Shown piece by piece: positions 8,388 to 17,082 of a stretch of 48,872 bases of DNA. Origin of the DNA: Thermoplasmatales archaeon ex4572_165 (GTDB taxonomy: Archaea > Thermoplasmatota > E2 > DHVEG-1); assembly GCA_002254885.1 (NCBI GenBank), contig NJDG01000012.1, positions 1 to 48,872 on the forward strand. The letters are read 5' to 3'. Position numbers and translations under genes: made by a program. Each line of letters opens with the position of its first letter. The first letter of the stretch is position 1. The notes below the pieces were generated by a model. The model was not told where the DNA came from. It was given only the letters and a program-made list of their open reading frames with translations, and did not search any database.

Positions 8388-9791
8388 ATGAAAAAATTTG
8401 TCAATATTTTTATCATATCTTCTTTTATCCTTTTATCGATGAATTTGGTTTCATGTGTTCAATCACAAGATCATATAATCCATTTTGATTGTCTTCAAAC
8501 AGACAAGGTAATTCATTATCTTAGTGAGATTAATTGTGGCCCATTACCAAATCATGATAATCATGATGGAGTAGATTTAACAAAACAATATCAAGAAGTT
8601 GGAATTGATTTTATTCGAACTCATGATTTCAATGGTCCCACTGATGTCAGTTCAATTTTCCCAGATTTTTCTTTAGATCCATTTCTTGAATCAAGTTATA
8701 ATTTTAGTATTAGTGATCGTTACATTTCGGGCATTATAAATGCAGATTGTAAAGTTTTTTATAGGTTAGGAGAGAGTGCGAGTATTGAAGAACAGTTACG
8801 TCAACCTCCATCTAATTTTACAAAATGGGCTGAGATCTGTAAACATATAATCATGCATTATAATGATGGATGGGCAGATGGATATAATTATAATATCAAA
8901 TATTTTGAGATTTGGAATGAACCTGACCTTATGGGTTTTTTCAATGGAACCGCAGGACAATACTATGAGTTATATAGGACAACTGCTGAAAAATTAAAAG
9001 AATATAATCCATCATTAAAGATTGGAGGGCCATGTACATCTTCAATAAATAATGTAAATTATACAACGGGTTTTTTAACATATGTTTTAGAACATAATAT
9101 CCCGTTGGATTTCTATAGTTGGCATATGTATGCCGATACTCCATTTCAAATATATGAAGCATCAAAAAATGTTAGAAATTTACTAGATAATTTTGGATTA
9201 AAATACACAGAGAGTATTAACACTGAATGGAATATCAATATAGGATTTCCACAGCGCGATAAAAACAATGCAAAAAATGCTGCATTTACAACAAGTACAC
9301 TTACTTTATTGCAGGATACAGGAATAGATTATGCCTTTAGATATCGTGGAACGGGTGATAATAATTTACTTGCTCGTTTTATCGGTTTTGATTTATCATT
9401 ATTTTCATATGATGGTACATACAAAACACCTTCACTTTCATATAAAATTATGAACATTATGGAAAAGAAAACACCAAAACGTATACAAACAGAGAAAATA
9501 GGTGGATTATCAGGAATAACATATTTGGGAGGTATTTCGGAAGATCAATCAAATATCAGCATTCTTATAAGCAATTATGAAGCGGGAGATCAAGAGTATC
9601 AAATCATACTAGATAATATCCCCTGGAACAACTCATACACAATTGTTCATTATGTAATTGATGATAGTTCACATTTTGAAATAAAAGAGGAATATAAAAT
9701 GAACTCATCTTCAATTGAGCTTTCTGAAACCATTAAAAGTTCTACTGTTCATTTTTTCCTATACGATTTATTTTTGCAATGGCATTCATGA
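8388..9791 (+). CDS. Secreted GH39-like beta-xylosidase, lipoprotein
   Basis: This is a clan GH-A (TIM-barrel) glycosidase resembling GH39 xylan beta-xylosidases. Counting from the ATG at 8388, the acid/base is Glu178 in WNEPD and the nucleophile is Glu280 in INTEWN. The N-terminal signal sequence ends in LVSC, a lipobox-like site, so the enzyme is probably exported and lipid-anchored. An upstream TTG at 8340 would put 16 extra residues before the signal, so I prefer the ATG. A beta-sandwich C-terminal part follows the barrel. It opens the block of secreted polysaccharide-active enzymes and would remove xylose or similar sugars from oligomers released by the GH10 enzyme. The precise sugar specificity is inferred. 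Confidence 0.8.
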   Translation: MKKFVNIFIISSFILLSMNLVSCVQSQDHIIHFDCLQTDKVIHYLSEINCGPLPNHDNHDGVDLTKQYQEVGIDFIRTHDFNGPTDVSSIFPDFSLDPFLESSYNFSISDRYISGIINADCKVFYRLGESASIEEQLRQPPSNFTKWAEICKHIIMHYNDGWADGYNYNIKYFEIWNEPDLMGFFNGTAGQYYELYRTTAEKLKEYNPSLKIGGPCTSSINNVNYTTGFLTYVLEHNIPLDFYSWHMYADTPFQIYEASKNVRNLLDNFGLKYTESINTEWNINIGFPQRDKNNAKNAAFTTSTLTLLQDTGIDYAFRYRGTGDNNLLARFIGFDLSLFSYDGTYKTPSLSYKIMNIMEKKTPKRIQTEKIGGLSGITYLGGISEDQSNISILISNYEAGDQEYQIILDNIPWNNSYTIVHYVIDDSSHFEIKEEYKMNSSSIELSETIKSSTVHFFLYDLFLQWHS

Positions 9792-9990
9792 TGATATTCT
9801 TTGATTGATTTGTTTTCAAAATAAACATATTAATCAGGTTAAATTGTTTGATAGGTTTAATTGTATTTGAACTTGAATTACATTTTTTTTTGTAAATATT
9901 ATAAGTAGCGATTCTCTTTGGTTATCAAAATCATAATTTTTAAATCAAAATGAATAGTAATCCACACAATATATGAAAAAAAGGATATTA

Positions 9991-10043
9991 ATGATACATA
10001 TGTATCATATATTAACAACTGTTAAGCAAATATATAAATATTA
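9991..10043 (+). promoter_or_regulatory. Two palindromes and a TATA box ahead of a candidate RNA
   Basis: ATGATACATATGTATCAT at 9991-10008 is a perfect 18-bp palindrome. TTAACAACTGTTAA at 10012-10025 has 6-bp inverted arms around AC. A TATA-like tract (aaatatataaatatta) follows at 10028-10043. Paired operator-like sites directly before a TATA box suggest a regulated archaeal promoter. AT-rich composition raises the chance rate of such palindromes. Confidence 0.45.
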
Positions 10044-10059
10044 TAATAACCATAATAAT

Positions 10060-10175
10060 TAGTGTAACAATCATTTGGAGGAAGAGAGGGGAAATTATTT
10101 TTGTCCCCTATATTATACCTCCTCTCTTTCTTACATTAAAACTTATTTTCAATAATGTGTTTTTTATTTTTTTTT
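10060..10175 (+). ncRNA. Candidate structured non-coding RNA with CCTCC motif
   Basis: About 25 bases after the TATA box comes a stretch with no ATG frame of note, which stands out as locally G- then C-rich in an AT-rich gap. It can fold as GAAGAGA (10081-10087) with TCTCTTT (10123-10129), enclosing GGGGA (10088-10092) with TCCCC (10104-10108). That leaves a bulge holding CCTCC (10118-10122), which equals the anti-Shine-Dalgarno core. GGAGG at 10077-10081 offers an alternative partner. T-runs at 10160-10165 and 10167-10175 fit archaeal poly-T termination. The RNA would be about 115 nt. No known RNA family is recognised. The 9792-9990 stretch before it shows nothing else. Confidence 0.42.
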
Positions 10176-10322
10176 AATAGATGAGAACAAATATTCTTAG
10201 TATTAATTATAAAATAATATGAATAATTATCTATCTGTTGAAATAAAAAATCTTAAATACCTAATGGTGTTGTCAAACTTTAACTAGATTGTTTATAGTA
10301 ATCTAGATAGGAAATAGTAGAT

Positions 10323-10496
10323 ATGTATAGAGACAATAGAGGCGGAGGGGGCGGATACGACCGTGGCCCTCGCGAAATGCATAAAGTAACATGTGCAGAA
10401 TGTGGTAAAGAAACAGAAGTACCATTTAAACCAGATGGAACAAGACCTGTATATTGCAGAGATTGTTACCAAAAACGTAAACCAAAAAGATTTTAG
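10323..10496 (+). CDS. Small CxxC...CxxC zinc-ribbon protein
   Basis: This 57-residue ORF encodes an Arg/Gly-rich start (RGGGGGYDRGP), then CAEC at residues 24-27 and CRDC at 45-48, with a basic end (KRKPKRF). The two pairs are 17 residues apart, which matches the family of small 'CxxC-x17-CxxC' zinc-binding proteins found in archaea and candidate phyla bacteria. The RGG-like start suggests RNA binding. Its own TATA-like box (cttaaata) lies about 70 bases upstream. It sits alone between the candidate RNA and the xylanase. Function is unknown; nucleic-acid binding is inferred. Confidence 0.8.
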   Translation: MYRDNRGGGGGYDRGPREMHKVTCAECGKETEVPFKPDGTRPVYCRDCYQKRKPKRF

Positions 10497-10816
10497 ATTT
10501 TAACTGTTTTTTAATCAATTCTTTTGGTTTAAAAAATAAAAATTCCTAAAATCATCTTTTTTTTATTTTATTTATAATTAAATACTTGGTTTACATCATA
10601 AAAACATAGATTGATATGTTCATCATGATATTTTCAATTGTGAAATAGGTGAAAACTATTGTTTCACTATGCAATATTTTTCATCTATATTGGTATTAGA
10701 TCATCTTAAAAGACCATAATTAATACGAAAACAATATAAGGCATTATTATCTTAATTATTATATAAAGATTTACACTATAAATATCAAGTAATAATTGAA
10801 AAAAAGGGAGAATAAG
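10497..10816 (+). other. Gene-free stretch before the xylanase gene
   Basis: There is no ORF I can support in these 320 bases. A weak stem with 6-bp arms (GTGAAA at 10640-10645 with TTTCAC at 10662-10667), plus an inner ATAG/CTAT pairing, lies mid-way. The final part (near 10755-10790) is AT-rich and likely contains the promoter for the uORF and xylanase gene. Confidence 0.3.
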
Positions 10817-10906
10817 ATGCATATGAAAATTAGAAGTACTATTCGAAAAACCCTTTGTGTATTTTTAATTTATTTGTCGATGTTATGGAGAAATAGCTAT
10901 GAATAA
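10817..10906 (+). CDS. 29-codon upstream ORF overlapping the xylanase start
   Basis: A Shine-Dalgarno-like GGGAG (10806-10810) precedes an ATG that opens a 29-residue frame with a basic start and hydrophobic middle (KTLCVFLIYLSMLW). It ends at a TAA at 10904-10906, just inside the xylanase frame, whose ATG is at 10899. It looks like a signal-peptide core and could be a translational-coupling leader, or the remnant of an older gene start. A second Shine-Dalgarno-like GGAG (10887-10890) serves the xylanase ATG itself. Coding status is unproven. Confidence 0.4.
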   Translation: MHMKIRSTIRKTLCVFLIYLSMLWRNSYE

Positions 10907-13595
10907 AAAAAGTGGTAGTTTGATAGTTTGCCTTTTAATTATACTTCAATTGAATATCTATGGATTGGCTCTTGAGGGAGATATCATTTACAATGGTGAT
11001 TTCAAAAATGATTTAGATCACTGGAATCTAGGTGGAGTCGATTCGTATTGTACCTATGATTTGATACCTGGGAATGATTATAATATTCTAAAAATAGATG
11101 TTTTTAATAAACCAGAGCAACTTTGGAATGTTCAGTTATTACAGGAGTATAAAACCTCGGTGAATACGGATGACCTTCTTCTTTTAAACTTCAATATAAA
11201 AAATCCAGATAATAATCTAATTGTTGCAGTTCAGGACAATGGTGATCCATGGGAGAAATATATTTGGATTGACATCCAAAGTTCAAATACAACAGAACAT
11301 TATACAATTGCGTTTGATGGTGGCCTTTACAATTGGGATGCAGAAGAGGTTGAACTATGTTTCTTTTTTGGAGAAAAAACCAGTCTTTTTGAAATATCAA
11401 ATATTTCATTTAAGAATCTAGGGCCTCATATAGATATTAATTCCTTAAATCCAGATATGATTTATCATCCATTTTTTGGAATTCAAAATAATTCAGATAA
11501 TTGGAGACAACCCGCGCTTGAAAGAATTGAGAAAATAAGGAAATCACCATTGACAATTTCCTGTATTAATCAGAACAATATTCCATTGGAACAAGTGGAA
11601 ATCACGATAAATCAGACAAAAAAATATTTTCCATTTGGAGTAGCTGTTGCTGCAAATCTTTATGGGGGTAGAGACTACAACCCGAAATATGTAGAAATGG
11701 TTGAAAAACTTTTTAACATGATCACTATTGAAAACCATTTAAAATGGAAGATGATAGAAGGGGCATATCCCTCTGTTGATTATGTTTTTGATTGGGCGGA
11801 GGAACATAAAATCCCAATTCATGGACATTGTCTTTTCTGGCCATCATTTCATCATTGCCCCGACTGGTTAGAAGAACAATCAACAGAAGATATCTATGAA
11901 AGTGTCATTTCACATGTGGATAACTATTCGAAAGAATTCAAAGGACAGGTTGTCCACTGGGATGTTATTAATGAAGCAATAACAAATGATGAAATATGGG
12001 AGTTATGTGGGATTCAACTACTAGCAGATTGCTATCTGAAAGCAAAAGAAAATGATCCTGAGGCTCTTTTAATGTATAATGATAATGGCTTGTTGATTAA
12101 CAATCCAACAAAACAAGATCAAGTCATAGAACTTATTCGAGAATTACAAGGACGAGGTGCACCAATAGAAGGGCTAGGAATGCAAAGTCATCTAGGTACC
12201 CCACATATTGTCACACCAGAAAATGCTTTAAAAAGTCTTGATAAAATGTCAAATCTCAACCTGCCAATATTTATCACTGAGTTGGATATTGGAACAGAAG
12301 GACACTGGGATTTTCAGGCTGAATACATCAGAGATTTGCTTACTGCATTATACAGTCATGAATCGGTTCATGGTATCATTCAATGGGGTTTCTGGGAGGG
12401 TCATCATTGGAGACCTGATACTGCATTATATACCACAGATTGGACTCCTCGACCTGCAGGGTTAGCATTTGAAGAGATCATGTTCAATGAATGGGAAACC
12501 CATGTAACACGTATTACTAATCAATCTGGAATAGTATCAGAGGAATGTTTTCATGGTGATTTTGAAATAACTGCAAAATATGATAATAATATTATTACAA
12601 ATACAATTACGGTACTTCAAAATGAAACTGCTTCTCTAACTGTAATTATCCATACTGATAATATGCCGCCATCTACTCCTTTGATAAATGGACCAACGAA
12701 TGGAAAAGCAGGAAATCGATATGAATATAGTTTTTCATCATCAGATCCAGATGATGATAATTTATCATACACTATAAATTGGGGAGATGGAACAATTGAA
12801 GGATGGATGGGGCCATATGTTTCAGGTGAACCCATTTCTTTGAATCACACATGGGCTGAAAAAGGAAGTTATCCAATCCATGTGAAGGCAAAAGATATTC
12901 ATAGTGCTGAAAGTGAATGGGGAACGGTTGAAGTATCTATATCAAATTCAAAACAAAAACATCGATTCTCATTAATGAATCTAGTAGATATTCTATATGA
13001 AAGACACCCAATATTAGCACGAATTATCGAATATTTCATATTAAAAGTTAGAGAAACAGATGAACAAACTCTTTTGTTTCCACCGATAAAAGATAGCCCT
13101 ATTTATGAAGTAAATATCGATTATTATCTCAATCATTCATTTCAGGATTTAACAAATGATATCCCTCGTATCGCAGAACTTGGTATCCATACCATGTATA
13201 TTCTTCCAATCATGGAAACCGTATATCCTGACCCCGATGTAGCATATCTCATTAAAGATCATTATGTCATTAATCCTCGTTTTGGAAATGGGGATGATTT
13301 AAGTACACTTGTCGAAACTGCTCATACCTATAATATCCGGGTTCTTCTTGATTTTGTGACCTCTCTTGCATATGAAGGAAGCTATATAGCAGAAGAACAT
13401 CCCGAATGGATTCTTACAGATAATAATGGAGAGAAACAAAGATATTTCTTTCTGAGGTTTCAGGACCAACATTTCTATGGGGAGAAAATGATAGCAATGA
13501 ACTACCATTGTTTGATGAAATGTGTGATGTGGCATATAATTATGAGTTCTGTGGATTTATGGGTGGATCACCTCTTTTTGGGTATCATTATGTGA
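10899..13595 (+). CDS. Secreted GH10 endo-xylanase with CBM, PKD domain and truncated GH13 domain
   Basis: Domain order: a signal peptide (about 1-25); a jelly-roll carbohydrate-binding module of the CBM4/9/22 type (about 29-175, beginning DIIYNGDF); a GH10 barrel (about 215-530) with acid/base Glu359 in DVINEA and nucleophile Glu461 in FITELD; a PKD domain (about 590-685) with WGDG; a basic-hydrophobic tail (about 682-716); then the first third of a GH13 barrel. The reading frame is lost at about 13440, so the last ~50 residues are out-of-frame sequence and the GH13 part continues at 13439-14251. The GH13 region I reads DFVTSLAYEGS where DFVxNH is usual. The xylanase part looks intact and should cut xylan outside the cell. 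The GH13 part cannot work as read. Confidence 0.85.
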   Translation: MNKKSGSLIVCLLIILQLNIYGLALEGDIIYNGDFKNDLDHWNLGGVDSYCTYDLIPGNDYNILKIDVFNKPEQLWNVQLLQEYKTSVNTDDLLLLNFNIKNPDNNLIVAVQDNGDPWEKYIWIDIQSSNTTEHYTIAFDGGLYNWDAEEVELCFFFGEKTSLFEISNISFKNLGPHIDINSLNPDMIYHPFFGIQNNSDNWRQPALERIEKIRKSPLTISCINQNNIPLEQVEITINQTKKYFPFGVAVAANLYGGRDYNPKYVEMVEKLFNMITIENHLKWKMIEGAYPSVDYVFDWAEEHKIPIHGHCLFWPSFHHCPDWLEEQSTEDIYESVISHVDNYSKEFKGQVVHWDVINEAITNDEIWELCGIQLLADCYLKAKENDPEALLMYNDNGLLINNPTKQDQVIELIRELQGRGAPIEGLGMQSHLGTPHIVTPENALKSLDKMSNLNLPIFITELDIGTEGHWDFQAEYIRDLLTALYSHESVHGIIQWGFWEGHHWRPDTALYTTDWTPRPAGLAFEEIMFNEWETHVTRITNQSGIVSEECFHGDFEITAKYDNNIITNTITVLQNETASLTVIIHTDNMPPSTPLINGPTNGKAGNRYEYSFSSSDPDDDNLSYTINWGDGTIEGWMGPYVSGEPISLNHTWAEKGSYPIHVKAKDIHSAESEWGTVEVSISNSKQKHRFSLMNLVDILYERHPILARIIEYFILKVRETDEQTLLFPPIKDSPIYEVNIDYYLNHSFQDLTNDIPRIAELGIHTMYILPIMETVYPDPDVAYLIKDHYVINPRFGNGDDLSTLVETAHTYNIRVLLDFVTSLAYEGSYIAEEHPEWILTDNNGEKQRYFFLRFQDQHFYGEKMIAMNYHCLMKCVMWHIIMSSVDLWVDHLFLGIIM

Positions 13596-14251
13596 TTACA
13601 AATGGATCTCCAACTCCAGACAATCCCTTAGTTGAGACCATTCTTGATGACATTGTCTATAACAAGGCAACATCAATGGAAGTAGTATCGTTTCTAACAA
13701 ATCAAACAATTCTTTATAATGGAACACGGGCAAACTTTATTGAAAACCATGATACTGAACGAGTATCCATTGCATTTCCAAAATCGCAAAAAACACTTTT
13801 TGCTTTGATTTCAACAATACCAGGGATACCTGTGATTCATGCAGGTCAAGAACAAGCCTCATCAAAATCGAAACAAAAACGTACTGACCCAATAAGACCC
13901 TCTTCTGATGAAACATTAGAACCCTTTTATAAACAGATGCTACAGATCAGGGCTAATCATCCAGCGATTCGATATGGGGAAATTCATGATATTTGGAATG
14001 GGGGAGATAATGCTATTGCATTTTTAAGAACCTATGAAAATGATCATGTTCTTGCGATAATGAATTTTGCTGATACACAAAATTCATGTAAACTCAGGAT
14101 CCCTCTGGAAAAAATTGGTTTATCTGAATCATCTACATATATTCTGTATAATGAGCTCACAGGAGAAAAACAATCGATATTAGGTAGTAATCTCTATGAT
14201 TTTGCTATTAATCTTGATTCGTATGATTTTAAGATTCTTAGTATTCAATAA
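13439..14251 (+). pseudogene. Out-of-frame C-terminal two-thirds of the GH13 (alpha-amylase family) domain
   Basis: The frame resumes as KIFLSEVSGPTFLWGEND, where the Glu fits the GH13 acid/base on strand beta-5. It goes on through FIENHDTERV, which holds the conserved NHD transition-state Asp, to a C-terminal beta domain and a stop at 14249-14251. The preceding ORF stops making GH13 sense right after NNGEKQRYF. The section expected between these, which carries the nucleophile Asp (GFRxD motif), is absent. I infer a deletion of very roughly 60-80 codons that is not a multiple of three bases. A TTG at 13508 could start an isolated fragment, but this would be inactive. Either gene decay or an assembly gap. 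Confidence 0.78.
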
Positions 14252-14398
14252 AATATTTATGTTTAATGAAATGTAAAAATTATTTTCCATAATATTACCA
14301 TCTAAAAAAATAGATACTTAGTATTAATTTTGGAAAAAATATATAATATTTGAGTTGGATATATTTATTAGATATATTAAATAGGTGTAAAAAAAAAA

Positions 14399-16978
14399 AT
14401 GCGAAAACTATTGAATATCTCAATTATGCTTCTTATTATTCTATCATCAATTTCATTTCAAAATAATCATCAAACACAAGCAAAAAACATAATTCAACAA
14501 GACCCTCCATCAATTTCATATCTTATGGCTGATACCATTACTTATTTTTCTGTTCCCGAAAATGGAAATCTAGCAATTACGTTTCATCATAATTATTACG
14601 ATGGAAATGCTAACTTTAAAATCTTTAATCAAAAAGGAGATTTGTATGATGAAATCATCTTTCATCATAGTGAAAGTGATGAAACAAAAAATGTTAATTT
14701 TTTAGATGCTGGGACCTATAAAATGGTTGCTTGTGGAACAAGGTTTTCTTACTCAATGAATTTCTCTGGACCAGCATTTGACTGGAAATTTGTAATGTTA
14801 GGATTACCACATAAAGGAATATTTCGTGTAAAAGAAGAAGAAACAGCTACGATGTATTTCAAAGTAAATAAACCACAATTTACCTTTTATGTAAACCATG
14901 AACTAGCACCATTTCAAAATAGAAGAGGAACCATTAAACTATATGATGCTTCGGATAATCTACGGTCAACATTTACATTGGGATGTACAAATCTAAATGA
15001 ATGTTTTGAACAAAAACAAGACTTTCAAAGAGAAAATAATGATGAAGAATTCTGGTATGCAACAATTACTGGTGAAACCAGTTCTCAGGCACGGATAGGT
15101 ATCTGGATAGATGATAATACATTTCAGTATCCAACAGGACGTTGCTTGCTTCTTACAATTTCAGAGGAATATTATTTCATTCCGGAGTTTGAAAATCAAG
15201 ATGTTTCAATACTGATAAATGAGGAAACAGATCATAAAGCAAAAATTGGTGCTGCTTCTTATCCAGGATTTGAGTATGAGGAACTATATACAGCATATAC
15301 AAAAGATTTGAATCTTGGAACATTTAATCATTATGTTTCATGGAGATGGAGGGAACGAGCTAGCAATGGCAACTCAGAAAACGATGATTCTGACCCATTT
15401 CATATAAATTGGGATGGCTTTGATTTCTCTTCAACAGAACAAAGATTTTCATCTTTTTTCCATGAATTAAATATCAGCCCAATAGTAAACATTCAATGGA
15501 GCTCTGACTGTTTTATATCACAACATCCGGCATTATGGGATGAAAACCAGATGGATGAATATGCTGAATTATGCCTTGCAATGGTTATTTTTCTTGTTGC
15601 ACCAGATATCATTGATCCAGCTACTGAACGGGAACCATATCTGATTTCAGCGATACATTTTTTTGCAGAACCAAACCTTTTATTTAATGAATATTTAGAG
15701 AGAGATGATGCTATTGATCAATATATTCAGATACTTCAAAAAGTAGGGGAAAGAATTAAAAGTTATCCAGATGAAAGAATACAACAGACAAAAATATGTG
15801 TATCTGGAGTGGGAGGCGATAGCTTTGGGGAAGAACAAAAAGAATACTGGATTTCAAGAATCTTAGAATCAGCAGAGGAATACACAGATATTGTTTCATG
15901 GGATATGTATTTCAAATGGTGTCTTGAAGAAGTCGAGGGATATGGGAAAGACGTTGAAAAAATACAAACAATACTAGATGAAAAAGGATATGATAAAGAA
16001 ATAGCAATGCCTGAATTTAATCTTAGAGGAGGAGTACCCACATCCCATTATTTCTTTGGATCAAATTATTCTGCTTTATTCTTATTTGGAGCAATATCAC
16101 AAAGTATAAACAAGGGAATGGATGAAATTGTCTATTTCAGCCTTGTCGATTCAAATTATGAACCACGATGTAAAGGATTAATAACATCGGATGTATCGAT
16201 GCCGCCATACTCAACACTCCCTCCATTTACAAAAAAACCACAATATCATGCAATGCAGATCATAGGTGAGATTTGTAAGGGAAATATTCTAGAAATTTCC
16301 AGTGAGTCATCACAAATAGATATTTTAGCATCAAAAGAAAATGAGATCATTCGAATGGGTATTTCAAATCGATACGAAGCATCTACAAATATCTCAATTC
16401 CGATAGCACAAGGGACACCAGTTATTATTTATTCAGTAGAAAATAATGGTTTACAATGCATTGAACAAACAATAAGCCCAGGACTAATAGATTTTGATAT
16501 TCCAGCATGGAAAATATATTATTTAATATGTGGAAATCAAGCAAGTGACTCATCAGCAGATATTACATGCAAGGGGTCATTACAATGGAGTAATGTTGGC
16601 CCAGAAACTGAGGTATCAGGACAATTCAGTGTATCAAATACAGGTCATATAGATTCATATTTAGAATGGGCAATCATTGAATGGCCTGAATGGGGGATAT
16701 GGTCATTTCAACCAAATTCAGGTGTAGATTTAACTCCTATTGATGGAGAGGTTTACGTTGATGTGACAATAAATGCACCAGATAAAACAAACAAGGATTT
16801 CACAGGCTATATAATCATTGCTAATGTCGATGATGCAAATGATATAGATATGATACCAGTTACTCTTTCAACAACAAAATCAAAACATATTCAAATGTAT
16901 GGGCTTTTACAAAATTTATTTGAAAAATCAATATCATGGCATAATTTTATTAAAGATATGCTCCTATTATTTAATTAA
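14399..16978 (+). CDS. Secreted clan GH-A-like glycosidase with Ig-like C-terminal domain
   Basis: The 859-residue protein has a signal peptide (about 1-29), a beta-rich N-terminal part (about 40-280) that may bind sugar, and a TIM-barrel region (about 285-640). In the barrel Glu424 (HFFAEPN) and Glu539 (AMPEFN) sit where clan GH-A enzymes of GH30/39/51 type keep acid/base and nucleophile. I cannot assign a numbered family. A C-terminal Ig-like domain (about 725-825) follows. It is of a kind I associate with surface proteins of related archaea (SVSNTG, WSFQPNSG). The protein ends in the basic-hydrophobic tail also seen in the xylanase and the beta-helix/acylase. The run of homopurine before the ATG leaves the ribosome site unclear. 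It probably acts on hemicellulose side chains or backbone outside the cell; the substrate is unknown. Confidence 0.6.
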   Translation: MRKLLNISIMLLIILSSISFQNNHQTQAKNIIQQDPPSISYLMADTITYFSVPENGNLAITFHHNYYDGNANFKIFNQKGDLYDEIIFHHSESDETKNVNFLDAGTYKMVACGTRFSYSMNFSGPAFDWKFVMLGLPHKGIFRVKEEETATMYFKVNKPQFTFYVNHELAPFQNRRGTIKLYDASDNLRSTFTLGCTNLNECFEQKQDFQRENNDEEFWYATITGETSSQARIGIWIDDNTFQYPTGRCLLLTISEEYYFIPEFENQDVSILINEETDHKAKIGAASYPGFEYEELYTAYTKDLNLGTFNHYVSWRWRERASNGNSENDDSDPFHINWDGFDFSSTEQRFSSFFHELNISPIVNIQWSSDCFISQHPALWDENQMDEYAELCLAMVIFLVAPDIIDPATEREPYLISAIHFFAEPNLLFNEYLERDDAIDQYIQILQKVGERIKSYPDERIQQTKICVSGVGGDSFGEEQKEYWISRILESAEEYTDIVSWDMYFKWCLEEVEGYGKDVEKIQTILDEKGYDKEIAMPEFNLRGGVPTSHYFFGSNYSALFLFGAISQSINKGMDEIVYFSLVDSNYEPRCKGLITSDVSMPPYSTLPPFTKKPQYHAMQIIGEICKGNILEISSESSQIDILASKENEIIRMGISNRYEASTNISIPIAQGTPVIIYSVENNGLQCIEQTISPGLIDFDIPAWKIYYLICGNQASDSSADITCKGSLQWSNVGPETEVSGQFSVSNTGHIDSYLEWAIIEWPEWGIWSFQPNSGVDLTPIDGEVYVDVTINAPDKTNKDFTGYIIIANVDDANDIDMIPVTLSTTKSKHIQMYGLLQNLFEKSISWHNFIKDMLLLFN

Positions 16979-17082
16979 TATTTAAGCTAAAACAACGATT
17001 GTTATTAGATAACATGGATACAAAAAAAAAAAATTAAATTAAATGAATATATAAATTATTTACAGAATATTGGTGATATTAT

